Assembly: GCA_020845735.1 (NCBI GenBank)
Contig: JADLFF010000008.1
Location: forward strand, 1-35,487
Length of the DNA stretch: 35,487 nt
Direction: 5' to 3'
Source: Dehalococcoidia bacterium
Lineage (GTDB): Bacteria > Chloroflexota > Dehalococcoidia > UBA2979
Both the position numbers and the translations under genes were made by a program. Positions 28,627-35,487 of this stretch are shown one piece after another. The number at the start of each line of letters is the position of its first letter. The first letter of the stretch is position 1. Under the pieces are notes generated by a model that had not been told where the DNA came from, ran no database searches, and was given only the letters and a program-made list of their open reading frames with translations.

Positions 28627-30336
28627 CTAGCCGGCCGATTCCGCCACGGTCTCGCCGCGCCCTCGACGGCGGATCCGGCTGCCGATGGCCGCCACGCCCG
28701 CGTTGATCGCGTGCACGGCGGTGTCGGTCGCCCCGGCCAGCAGCACGGCGGCCTGGCGCAGCGTGCCCGGCTCGCGACCGATACGGCGAATGCGCTCCTC
28801 GCGACGCGCGCGCCGGGCGGGGCCACGGCCTCGCATCGCCTCGGCGAGGGCGCGCCGGAGCTCCGGCTCGAGCATGCGCACGGCCGCCTGCGGGTCGGCC
28901 TGCGCGCCGCCCTGCGGCTCTGGCACCACGGTATCGACGACGCCGAGTGAATGCAGGTCGACGGCGGCCACACCGAGCGCCTCGGCCACCTCGGCGGCAC
29001 GGTCACGGTCGCGGAAGAGGATCGCCGCCGCGCCCTCGGGACTCGTGATCGCGTACATCGCGTTCTGGAGCATGAGGATGCGGTCAGCGACGGTCAGCGC
29101 GAGTGCACCGCCCGAGCCGCCCTCGCCGATGACGACGCTGACGGTGGGCACGGTGAGTGACGACATGGTCGCGAGGCAGTCGGAGATCGACGACGCGAGC
29201 CCGCTCCACTCGTCCGCGATGCCATCGTGGGCCCCGGGCGTGTCGACGAACGTCACGAGCGGCAACCCGAGGCGCTGCGCGAGCAGCATCAGCCGCCGGG
29301 CCTTGCGGTACCCGGCCGGCGCCACCCGGCCGTCGCGTCGCGCGCCCTTCACATCGAGGTCCCCGCGCTCCTGCCCGATCACGACGACGTTGGTCTCCCC
29401 GATGCGCGCGAGGCCACCAACGAGGGCCACGTCATCGGTGCCGGAGCGGTCGCCGCGCAGCGGCACGTAGTCGGACGCCAGCCCCTCGATGAAGCGGAGC
29501 GCGCGCGGCCGTGCCGCGTCACGAGCCCGCTCGACGGCCGTCCAGCCGCGCTCCAGGTTGCGAGCCAGCACGAACGGCGGGAGGCGATCGGGGTCCGCCG
29601 CGGGCATCGGGCGGAGCAGCCGCACGACTCGCAGGAGGTAGTCGCGCATCGCCTCCCGAGGCATCACGGCGTCCACCTGGCCCGCGTCGTGCAGGTCCTC
29701 GGCGTAGAGCGTCTCGCGGGCCTCATCCTCGTCGTGGATGGCACGCACGCGAGGCCCGGCAAAGCCAATCAGCGCCCCGGACTCGGCGACGATGACGTCG
29801 CCCTGGTTCCCGTACGAGGCGTACACGCCGCCCGTCGTCGGTCCGGCGAGGACGGTAATCATCGGGACGCCTGCCTCGTGCAGACGCTGCGCCGCGGCCG
29901 CGGTCTTCGCCATCTGCACGAGGGCCACGATGCCCTCCTGCATGCGCGCGCCGCCGGAGCACGTGACCGCGATGAACGGCACCTCGGCGTCACGAGCCTC
30001 GGCCATCGCCTCGGCCACGCGCTCCCCGACGGCAAACCCCATGGAGCCGCCGATGAACCGGAAGTCGGACACGGCCACGATCACGTTCTGCCCGCCGAGT
30101 CGGGCGCTCCCGGTCCATACCGCCTCGCGCCCGCCCGTCTGCTCCCGGGTCTCGGCCAGCCGCTCGGGGTAGGGCTGCCCGTCCGAGAACTTCAGCGGAT
30201 CAGGCGTGCGCACGGCCGCGAACCGCTCGTCGAAGGTGTCCTCGTCGAAGAGCAGCTCGATCCACTCCCGAGCAGAGATCGCCTTTGGCGGCTCGGGGCG
30301 CGCGGGGGACTCGGGGACGGCGGGCTCAGTGGTCAT
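28627..30336 (-). CDS. Fused acetyl-CoA carboxylase carboxyltransferase, AccD-AccA type
   Basis: A 569-residue fusion of the beta (AccD-like, about 20-265) and alpha (AccA-like, about 270-500) carboxyltransferase halves. It should transfer the carboxyl group from biotin carrier protein to acetyl-CoA to form malonyl-CoA. AccD motifs: RFIGGSMGFAVGERV, TCSGGARMQEG and AGPTTGGVYASYG. AccA motifs: VAPAGYRKARRLMLLAQRL, VDTPGAHDGIAD, VVIGEGGSGGAL and YAITSPEGAAAILFRD. The Cys4 zinc finger at the start of ordinary AccD is absent. The alpha-half block usually reading AEERG is ADEWSG. After residue 500 a basic Arg-rich tail of about 60 residues follows (RRARREERIRRIGRE). The ATG has GGAG about 7 bases upstream. 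Biotin carboxylase and biotin carrier genes are not in the window. Confidence 0.92.
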   Translation of the reverse strand: MTTEPAVPESPARPEPPKAISAREWIELLFDEDTFDERFAAVRTPDPLKFSDGQPYPERLAETREQTGGREAVWTGSARLGGQNVIVAVSDFRFIGGSMGFAVGERVAEAMAEARDAEVPFIAVTCSGGARMQEGIVALVQMAKTAAAAQRLHEAGVPMITVLAGPTTGGVYASYGNQGDVIVAESGALIGFAGPRVRAIHDEDEARETLYAEDLHDAGQVDAVMPREAMRDYLLRVVRLLRPMPAADPDRLPPFVLARNLERGWTAVERARDAARPRALRFIEGLASDYVPLRGDRSGTDDVALVGGLARIGETNVVVIGQERGDLDVKGARRDGRVAPAGYRKARRLMLLAQRLGLPLVTFVDTPGAHDGIADEWSGLASSISDCLATMSSLTVPTVSVVIGEGGSGGALALTVADRILMLQNAMYAITSPEGAAAILFRDRDRAAEVAEALGVAAVDLHSLGVVDTVVPEPQGGAQADPQAAVRMLEPELRRALAEAMRGRGPARRARREERIRRIGREPGTLRQAAVLLAGATDTAVHAINAGVAAIGSRIRRRGRGETVAESAG

Positions 30337-30384
30337 CCACAGCTCCTCTCCGGGCAGGACGCCCTGGACTCGGTGGCGCCTCAG

Positions 30385-30390
30385 ATTCTA
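30385..30390 (-). promoter_or_regulatory. Putative -10 box for the AccD-AccA gene
   Basis: The minus strand reads TAGAAT, 48 bases before the start codon (leader of about 42 bases, containing GAGGAG). A small hairpin around GAGCGC-GTT-GCGCTC lies just upstream of it at about 30403-30417. Confidence 0.45.
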
Positions 30391-30481
30391 AGCCGGAGTG
30401 CAACACGAGCGCGTTGCGCTCGCGTGCCGCCCCCGGATTCCCGTGGTTGCGAGCGGCCACCCGACGCCCGAGGATGGCGGC

Positions 30482-32110
30482 ATGACGACAGATTCCCCCG
30501 ACGCCTCGTTGCACCTGCCGGACTACGTCCGAGGACTGCTCGATCCGCGTGCCTACCCCGCGCCGCCCTCGCGCGTGGACCTGGTGCAGACGCACATCTC
30601 GTACGTCTTCCTGGCAGACGATGTCGTCTACAAGACAAAGAAGCCCGTCGACTTCGGCTTCATCACCCAGCTCGATGCCGCGACGCGCGAGCGCTACTGC
30701 CGCGACGAAGTGCGATTGAACCGCCGCCTGAGCCACGGCGTGTACCTCGACACGGTGCCGGTCGTGCGCCTCGAGGACGGACGCCACGTCATCGATCCGC
30801 CGACCGGCGTGCCCGCAGGCGGCGCCGTCGTCGAGTGGGCGGTGAAGATGCGTCGCCTGCCCGACGAGGCGATGCTCGCCTCGATGCTGGCGAGCGGCCC
30901 CCTCCCCGAGGGCTACCTGCAGCGCGTCGTCCGCCGCCTGATCGCGTTCCACGAGAGCGCCGCGGTCGTGAAGAACGACCGCGCGTTCGCGGGCGCCTCG
31001 GGCGTGCAGGCGTGGTGGGCCCGCGAGTACGGCGAAGCCGAGGGGTTCATCGGCGACACCTGGCTCGAAGCGGACGCCCGCGTGCTCCGCGAGTTCGCGC
31101 ACGCGGCGCTCACGGCGCACGCCGCGCTCCTCGACCAGCGCCTCGAGGAAGGTCGCGTCGTCGAGGGGCACGGCGACCTCCACGCGAAGCACATCTACGC
31201 GCTCGGCCCCGAGGTCGACGACCTCCAGATCGTCGACTGCATCGAGTTCACCGACTGGTTCAACTTCCGCTACCTCGACGTCGGGTACGACATCGCGTTC
31301 CTCGCGATGGACCTCGAGGCGCGAGGCTTCCCGGACCTCGCCGACGAGTTTGCCGGGCGCTACCTCGCGGCGAGTGGTGACGAGACGCTGGGTGTGCTCC
31401 AGCCGCTGCATCGGGCCTTCCGCGCCTTCGTCCGAGGCAAGGTCGAGTCGATCGGCGCGCACGCGCCCGAGATCAGCGCGGAGCAGCGCGCCGACCTCGC
31501 CAGGTCCGCGGCCGCCTACTTCCGGCTCGCGGCCGACTTCGCGCGTCGGCAGGCCGGGCCTGCGCTCATCCTGATGAGCGGCCTCTCCGGTACCGGGAAG
31601 TCGGTCGTCGGCGCCACGCTCGCCGCTCGCATCGGCGCCGCGTACGTGTCCTCGGACGCCGTGCGCAAGCGCCTCGCGGGTCTCGACCCGCGCACGCCCG
31701 TGCCCGGCCGCTACCGCGAGGGCATGTACCAGGCCGACTCGACGGAGCGCACCTACGAGATGCTGCGCGCGCACGCGGCCATCCACCTCGCCGCCGGTCG
31801 CCCCGTGGTCCTCGACGCCACGCACCAGCGGGCCGCGGACCGCCGCGCGGCGATCGAGGTGGCGCGCGCCGCCGGGAAGCCCGCGCTGATCGTCGAGCTA
31901 CGAGCGGACGAGGCCACCGTACGCCGCCGCCTCGAGGCGCGCGCCGGGGACCCTCTCCGCACCTCGGACGCGACATTCGAGATCTACCAGCAGCAGCAGC
32001 GCGCGTTCGAGCCGATCGCGCCCAGCGAGGCGTCGCACCTCGTCCTGGACGCGTCGCTGGCCCCGGAAACCCTCGCGCGAGACGTGGCTGCCCGCCTAGC
32101 CTCGGCGTAG
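30482..32110 (+). CDS. Aminoglycoside-phosphotransferase-like / P-loop kinase fusion
   Basis: A 542-residue two-domain protein. Residues 1-350 resemble an aminoglycoside-phosphotransferase/choline-kinase fold: VYKTKKPVDFGF for nucleotide binding, the catalytic loop VEGHGDLHAKHIYA (230-240) and IVDCIEFTDWFNFRYLDVGYD with the metal Asp252. Residues 360-542 are a P-loop kinase domain with GLSGTGKSVVG (Walker A, 367-374), SSDAVRKRLAG and the late PVVLDATHQRAADRR. Such fusions are widespread and of unknown substrate; no proof of antibiotic resistance. The ATG at 30482 has GAGGA about 8 bases upstream; the open frame to its left is a shadow. Divergent from the accDA gene. Confidence 0.88.
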   Translation: MTTDSPDASLHLPDYVRGLLDPRAYPAPPSRVDLVQTHISYVFLADDVVYKTKKPVDFGFITQLDAATRERYCRDEVRLNRRLSHGVYLDTVPVVRLEDGRHVIDPPTGVPAGGAVVEWAVKMRRLPDEAMLASMLASGPLPEGYLQRVVRRLIAFHESAAVVKNDRAFAGASGVQAWWAREYGEAEGFIGDTWLEADARVLREFAHAALTAHAALLDQRLEEGRVVEGHGDLHAKHIYALGPEVDDLQIVDCIEFTDWFNFRYLDVGYDIAFLAMDLEARGFPDLADEFAGRYLAASGDETLGVLQPLHRAFRAFVRGKVESIGAHAPEISAEQRADLARSAAAYFRLAADFARRQAGPALILMSGLSGTGKSVVGATLAARIGAAYVSSDAVRKRLAGLDPRTPVPGRYREGMYQADSTERTYEMLRAHAAIHLAAGRPVVLDATHQRAADRRAAIEVARAAGKPALIVELRADEATVRRRLEARAGDPLRTSDATFEIYQQQQRAFEPIAPSEASHLVLDASLAPETLARDVAARLASA

Positions 32111-32117
32111 CGCGAGG

Positions 32118-32966
32118 CTACTCGAGCCCGCTCCACACGATCCGCCGGCCTCCAACTCGGCGGAAGCCGCTCAACTCCTGCGGTCCGGCGATCGCGAGCG
32201 TGGCCACTGCCAGCAGCATGACGGCGGTGCTGGTCACCGCGGCGATCACGCCGGGTGTCGCCATCGAGGCGGTCACGGTGTTGAACAGCCCGTGCCAGGC
32301 GACGACCGTGAGCATCCCCCCATCGGTGCTGTTGTACAGCCACGTGAGGAACACCGCGCCGAGCGCCAGTCCGCCGAGCCATCCCGCTACCGTCCCTGCG
32401 CTCATCGCTACGAACGAGGGGTTCTCGTAGAACGTCGGCAGGTGCCAGCCGGCCCAGCCCACGAAGAGGTATGCGGTGGCCGTCAGCGCTCCGTGCCGGT
32501 CCTGCAGGCGCGGCAGCGCGTAGGCGCGCCAGCCGGTCTCCTCGCCGATGCCGAACGTGAGCGTGTGCACGGCAAACGTCGCAACCAGCCCGATCTCGGG
32601 GAGGTTGTTCGCCCGCGCGAACGCCGCGTAGGGCGGCACGGTCCCTCGGACGGCGAGGTACGCGAGCGCGCACGCGAACGGCACGAGCACCGTTGCCGCG
32701 GCGAACGCCAGCCACCCCGGCCGGATGAGGCCCGGCGAGAACTGCCTCCCGAGTCGCGACGCGCCGGCACGGCCTTCGCTCGTCGTCGCGATCAGCAGTG
32801 CGGCGGATGCCGGGCCAAGGGCCCCGAGGTAGTGCCACCACTCGGGAACCACAACGTCCCACCAGCCCTGTACGAACGCCACCCGAGGGAGCCACAGCGC
32901 CCACGAGATCGCGTAGGCACACACGAAGTACGCCGCCACGGGATGCCGCGCGATCAACGCGCTCAT
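32118..32966 (-). CDS. CPBP-family intramembrane metalloprotease homologue
   Basis: A 282-residue membrane protein with about eight hydrophobic segments and the three CPBP (Abi/Rce1-like) motifs: EETGWRAYALP (Glu142, Glu143, Arg147), WAGWHLPTFY (His175) and VVAWHGLFNT (His225, Asn229). Family members cleave or process membrane substrates, such as prenylated proteins or immunity-related peptides; the substrate is unknown. I start at the ATG at 32966 with GGAGG 4 bases upstream. In-frame starts at 33017 and 33113 lack ribosome sites, although the -10 box at 33059 would suit 33017. Convergent with the kinase fusion, 7 bases apart. Confidence 0.88.
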   Translation of the reverse strand: MSALIARHPVAAYFVCAYAISWALWLPRVAFVQGWWDVVVPEWWHYLGALGPASAALLIATTSEGRAGASRLGRQFSPGLIRPGWLAFAAATVLVPFACALAYLAVRGTVPPYAAFARANNLPEIGLVATFAVHTLTFGIGEETGWRAYALPRLQDRHGALTATAYLFVGWAGWHLPTFYENPSFVAMSAGTVAGWLGGLALGAVFLTWLYNSTDGGMLTVVAWHGLFNTVTASMATPGVIAAVTSTAVMLLAVATLAIAGPQELSGFRRVGGRRIVWSGLE

Positions 32967-33058
32967 CGCCCCTCCCTCGGGAGCCGGGCCCGGCTCACCC
33001 GGCGGGTCGTTCGTCATCGACGCGTGCGCCGTCGGGTGGGCCCGAGAGTGACCGCGAC

Positions 33059-33064
33059 AGCCTA
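33059..33064 (-). promoter_or_regulatory. Putative -10 box for the CPBP gene
   Basis: The minus strand reads TAGGCT. It overlaps by two bases the plus-strand TACCCT at 33063-33068, so the two promoters would be back to back and mutually exclusive. Confidence 0.35.
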
Positions 33065-33068
33065 CCCT
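33063..33068 (+). promoter_or_regulatory. Putative -10 box for the small gene at 33092
   Basis: TACCCT is followed by 23 bases and the ATG at 33092; the leader of about 17 bases carries AAGGGGT. Confidence 0.3.
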
Positions 33069-33091
33069 GACGAGGGTGAAAGGGGTCCTCG

Positions 33092-33322
33092 ATGTTTGGA
33101 ACGCCTGACGCATCAGACCACAGGAAGGCGTGGTGGCGCTCGGTCATCGATCGCCTGCTCGTGATGACACGGCTCGTGCCCCCGCCTCCGCAGCGACCTC
33201 CCACGGACTCGGTGCGCCTCCGCTCCACCGAGACGCATGCGCCGGCGGCCTCGCCCGCGCTCCACGAGCAGCAGCACGTGAATCCACCTCGCGCGGACGA
33301 GCACCGTCACGAGCAGCAGTAG
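33092..33322 (+). CDS. Possible small Pro/His-rich protein, 76 residues
   Basis: A short frame with a good ribosome site (AAGGGGT, 5 bases before the ATG) and a promoter-like box. The first 30 residues are amphipathic and basic (SDHRKAWWRSVIDRLLVMTR). The rest is Pro/His/Gln-rich and looks disordered (LVPPPPQRPPT and QQHVNPPRADEHRHEQQ). It is not a family I know. Without it, the gap 32967-33441 would be empty of genes. The weak amino-acid composition leaves real doubt about it. Confidence 0.35.
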   Translation: MFGTPDASDHRKAWWRSVIDRLLVMTRLVPPPPQRPPTDSVRLRSTETHAPAASPALHEQQHVNPPRADEHRHEQQ

Positions 33323-33393
33323 CGCGCGCTAGACTGCGCCCGCGCCCACCCTCGAGTCCGGGCGCGGGCCGGGACGGCTGGCGATGCCAGTCC

Positions 33394-33437
33394 GCCCCAG
33401 AGGCAGGGCCCCAGAGGACAGAGCCCCAGAGGACAGA
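33394..33437 (+). repeat. Three tandem copies of a 15-base repeat carrying the ribosome site of the acyl-CoA dehydrogenase gene
   Basis: GCCCCAGAGGACAGA is perfect at 33408-33422 and 33423-33437, and degenerate (GCCCCAGAGGCAGG) at 33394-33407. Each copy contains AGAGG. The last ends 4 bases before the ATG at 33442, so its AGAGGA is the probable ribosome site. Confidence 0.7.
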
Positions 33438-33441
33438 GCCG

Positions 33442-34596
33442 ATGCCTGAGCACGTCCCCCCCGAGCTCGCCGAGCTCCGTGAGCGCGTCGCGCGTTTCGC
33501 CGAGGAGGAGCTGCGGCCCCTCGAGGCCGGCGCAGCCGACGACGAAGAGGCGCCTGAGAACCGGGACATCCGCAAGGCCGTCGCGGAACGGTCGAGGCGC
33601 GCGGGCTTCTTCGGCATGACGCAGCCCAGGGCGTTCGGCGGCACCGAGGCGGGACCCCTCGCGCTGACGGTCGCCCGCGAGGCGTTCGCCGCCACCAACC
33701 TCCGCACCGCCCGATACGCGTTCGGGCCCGGCCCGGGCGTCCTGCGCCAGGCCGAGGGGCGGCTGCGCGCCGAGTACCTCGAGCCCCTCATGCGCGGCGA
33801 GCGCTACGCCGCATGGGGCTTCACGGAGCCCTCGGGCCCGGAGGCGGGCCGCCCGACGTGGGCGGTGCGCGACGGCGATGACCTGGTGATCAACGGGCGG
33901 AAGGCGTACGTCTCCGGCGGGTCAGCCGCCGACTTCTACGCGGTCCTGCTCAACGTCGACGAGGACGCGTCGGGGCCGGGTGGCACCGCGATGGTCGTCG
34001 TCGACCGCGACGCCCCCGGCGTGTCGCTCGGCCCCGACTTCCGCAGTCTCGATGGCGGGACGCACTGCCAGCTGATCCTCCACGACGCGCGCGTCCCCCA
34101 GACCAACATCGTGGGGAAGGTGGGCGAGGGGATGCAGCGCGGGCTGGGGAACATCGGCCAGATGCGCCTCGGCGTCGCCGCGCGTGCCTCGGGCATCGCG
34201 ATGTGGACGGCCGACTTCACACAGAAGCAGATCACGCAGCCACATCGCGCCGGTGGCAGCCTCAGCGACCGCGAGCAGGTGCGGTGGATCTTCGGCAACA
34301 TGCTGATGGAGGTCTACGCGGCCCGCAGTGTCCTCTACCGCACGGCCCGCCTCGCCGAGGACGGTGTCGACGTGATGAACGAAGGCGCCATTGCGAAGGT
34401 CCTGACGACGGAGACCGCGGGGCGCGTCGTCGACGCGGCGGTCCAGCTGACCGGCGGGCAGGCCCTCATCGAAGGCCACCCGCTGGCGTCGTTGTACCGC
34501 GAGGTCCGCTCGCTTCGTCTCGCCGAGGGCGCCTCGGACCTGCTGCGGCTCAACGTCGCGCGCGGCCTCCTCGAGTTCCAGGCGGGCCGCGTCTAG
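33442..34596 (+). CDS. Acyl-CoA dehydrogenase
   Basis: A 384-residue flavoprotein that introduces a 2,3-double bond into acyl-CoA. Landmarks are the N-terminal helical region, AAWGFTEPSGPEAGRP (FAD and substrate segment), DDLVINGRKAYVSGGSAADF, a middle beta domain with HCQLILHDARVPQTNIVG, and GMQRGLGNIGQMRLGVAAR. The C-terminal VDAAVQLTGGQALIEGHPLA and SLYREVRSLRLAEGASDLL hold the Glu usually acting as base in AEGAS. Substrate length is not readable. The ATG at 33442 has AGAGGA about 9 bases upstream in a triplicated repeat. The frame is open 312 bases further upstream, but that part is compositionally a shadow. Electron-transfer flavoprotein genes are not in the window. Confidence 0.92.
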   Translation: MPEHVPPELAELRERVARFAEEELRPLEAGAADDEEAPENRDIRKAVAERSRRAGFFGMTQPRAFGGTEAGPLALTVAREAFAATNLRTARYAFGPGPGVLRQAEGRLRAEYLEPLMRGERYAAWGFTEPSGPEAGRPTWAVRDGDDLVINGRKAYVSGGSAADFYAVLLNVDEDASGPGGTAMVVVDRDAPGVSLGPDFRSLDGGTHCQLILHDARVPQTNIVGKVGEGMQRGLGNIGQMRLGVAARASGIAMWTADFTQKQITQPHRAGGSLSDREQVRWIFGNMLMEVYAARSVLYRTARLAEDGVDVMNEGAIAKVLTTETAGRVVDAAVQLTGGQALIEGHPLASLYREVRSLRLAEGASDLLRLNVARGLLEFQAGRV

Positions 34597-34621
34597 CCCT
34601 CGCGCGCTACTCCGAGCGTCG

Positions 34622-34627
34622 TAGAAT
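34622..34627 (+). promoter_or_regulatory. Putative -10 box for the Nudix gene
   Basis: TAGAAT, 39 bases before the ATG at 34667; the leader of about 33 bases contains GAGAAGG. Confidence 0.5.
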
Positions 34628-34666
34628 CTCGTCGCCCCCGATGGGGCGGATGAGAGAAGGCGTCCG

Positions 34667-35266
34667 ATGGCTGCACTCCACGTCTACTGCCCGCGCTGCG
34701 CCACCGAGCTGCAGCCAAAGCTCGACGGCGGTCGCGAACGGCCCGCCTGCCCGTCGTGCGGCTACATCGACTTCGGGACCTTCTCGATCGGCGCTGCCGG
34801 CGTGGTGATCCGCGACAACCGCGCGCTCCTCGTGCAGCGCGGCTGGGACCCGGGCAAGGGCTCCTGGCAGATCCCCGGCGGCTACGTGGAGCACGACGAG
34901 CCGATCATCCCCGCCGTGGAGCGTGAGGCCCTCGAGGAGGCGGGCATCGTCGCGAAGGTCCGCGACGTGATCGCGTTCCGCCACTCGGTGGCCGGGGCAG
35001 CCCGCACCGCGAGCACCAACATCTACGTCGTGTTCCGCCTCGAGGAGGTGGAGCGCCGTGACCCCGTCTTCGACAACGACGAGATCACCGGCGCCGGCTT
35101 CTACTCGCTCGACGAGATGGCGAACATGGAGCGGGTCCAGAACATCTCGATCTGGGCCATTCAGAAGGCGCTCGTGACGCCCTCCCACCTCGGCCTGCAC
35201 CCGGAGCTCGACGCGATGCCCAACATGGCCGGCGGCTTCACGATGTTCGGCGTACGCCACGAGTGA
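34667..35266 (+). CDS. Nudix hydrolase with N-terminal zinc ribbon
   Basis: A 199-residue protein. A four-Cys zinc ribbon (Cys8, Cys11, Cys28, Cys31 in VYCPRCATEL and PACPSCGYID) precedes a Nudix domain. The Nudix box GYVEHDEPIIPAVEREALEE followed by AGI fits G-x5-E-x7-REUxEExGU exactly (about 72-94). It would cleave a nucleoside diphosphate linked to another moiety; the ribbon-Nudix order resembles NADH pyrophosphatase (NudC) and ADP-ribose-type hydrolases, but the length is shorter than NudC. The ATG has AAGG 6 bases upstream. Cytoplasmic; alone in its transcription unit. Confidence 0.92.
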   Translation: MAALHVYCPRCATELQPKLDGGRERPACPSCGYIDFGTFSIGAAGVVIRDNRALLVQRGWDPGKGSWQIPGGYVEHDEPIIPAVEREALEEAGIVAKVRDVIAFRHSVAGAARTASTNIYVVFRLEEVERRDPVFDNDEITGAGFYSLDEMANMERVQNISIWAIQKALVTPSHLGLHPELDAMPNMAGGFTMFGVRHE

Positions 35267-35295
35267 CGCCGGGCGGGCCTGTGCGCGTCCGTGAC

Positions 35296-35323
35296 TTGAC
35301 GGTCTGATCGCGGGCGCTACCCT
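35296..35323 (+). promoter_or_regulatory. Promoter with -35 and -10 elements near the right window edge
   Basis: TTGACG at 35296-35301, a 16-base spacer and TACCCT at 35318-35323. This is the only site in the window where I see a consensus-like -35. The gene it drives would start beyond or close to the right edge. Positions 35324-35487 contain no gene or RNA that I recognise. Confidence 0.4.
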
Positions 35324-35487
35324 CCTCACACGTCCCTGGCGCGCTCGCGAGCGAAGCGCGCACGTGCTCCCCGCGTGACGGTGCGGACGAACGCCTTGCG
35401 GCTGGCGGTGCGTCCGGGCTCGGCGAGTCCTTCCCACAACCCAGCTTGCGGGCGCTGTGTGGCCGCGCGCCTGACCGATCCAGTTGC

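Noticed and set aside
29227-31380. 717-codon plus-strand frame across accDA and the kinase fusion
   Set aside because: It crosses a clear divergent promoter region and two real genes in other frames; no recognisable domain.
30482-31530. Antibiotic resistance gene (aminoglycoside phosphotransferase)
   Set aside because: The domain resembles the fold, but the fusion with a P-loop kinase is a widespread family of unknown substrate; there is no mobile context.
34607-35437. Minus-strand frame opposite the Nudix gene reaching the right edge
   Set aside because: The coding signal belongs to the plus-strand Nudix gene with an exact Nudix box. The part beyond 35266 alone shows no ribosome site or motif.
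1-35487. Frequent word CCTCGAGG / CTCGAGG as a possible genome-wide signal sequence
   Set aside because: Most occurrences are in frame as CTC GAG (Leu-Glu) followed by GCx or GAG, so codon preference explains them.
35324-35487. tRNA, RNase P RNA or SRP RNA after the right-edge promoter
   Set aside because: No TPsiC-like GTTCGA, no RNase P or SRP core motifs and no cloverleaf could be found in the visible part.

Overview
This is a gene-dense, very GC-rich bacterial chromosome segment (I estimate about 70% G+C). It carries 38 protein-coding genes I can support in some form, short intergenic gaps, and no RNA gene, CRISPR array, insertion sequence or phage gene that I can see. The gene content points to a free-living heterotroph that is neither proteobacterial nor firmicute. 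The clues are a DUF3090 protein, an LLM-type flavin/F420 oxidoreductase, a fused AccD-AccA carboxyltransferase, CaiB/BaiF and crotonase genes, several SDRs, and leaderless-looking genes with TANNNT -10 boxes. Chloroflexota (Dehalococcoidia-like) is my first guess and Actinomycetota the second. This is inference, because no rRNA or marker phylogeny was available.

Layout, left to right. Positions 1-1298 hold the tail of an unknown gene and an HDOD-domain regulator. Positions 1320-5948 (minus) read as one operon: a CinA C-terminal/PncC-like deamidase, a large M1 aminopeptidase with a HEAT-repeat and coiled-coil tail, an alpha/beta hydrolase and a small HAD phosphatase. A PAP2-like membrane enzyme follows (6115-7065, plus). 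Then comes a two-gene acyl-CoA unit, CoA-transferase plus crotonase (7079-9165, minus). Positions 9306-12432 (plus) hold an aminotransferase, two small proteins, a FabL-type enoyl-ACP reductase and a small unknown protein. Positions 12467-15586 (minus) hold an ABM-like protein, an NmrA-like protein and IlvD. IlvD is divergent from a universal stress protein (15731).

Positions 16304-20404 hold DUF3090 (minus), divergent from a CADD/TenA-like probable para-aminobenzoate synthase that is followed by an amidase, then MurB and a 59-residue HTH protein. Next is a secreted M23-like protein (20513), then an SDR - VOC - SDR cluster (21493-24204) in which both SDRs share the same unusual insertion. A second HDOD protein (24220-25056, minus) is divergent from a PaaI-like thioesterase. 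The right third contains a TauE/SafE permease, an Arg/Gly-rich disordered protein, an LLM oxidoreductase, a zinc-ribbon miniprotein, the AccD-AccA fusion, a phosphotransferase-P-loop kinase fusion, a CPBP protease homologue, an acyl-CoA dehydrogenase and a zinc-ribbon Nudix hydrolase.

Together the set covers fatty-acid and acyl-CoA metabolism (AccDA, FabL-like, crotonase, CoA-transferase, acyl-CoA dehydrogenase, thioesterase). It also covers branched-chain amino acid synthesis (IlvD), cell wall (MurB, M23, PAP2), probable folate precursor supply (CADD-like) and stress or nucleotide housekeeping (USP, PncC-like, Nudix). The points most worth checking are the CADD-like gene, the SDR pair with a 10-residue insertion, the zinc-finger-less AccDA fusion, the RGG-like disordered protein, a triplicated ribosome-binding-site repeat at 33394-33437, and the window-wide TANNNT promoter pattern with apparently leaderless genes.
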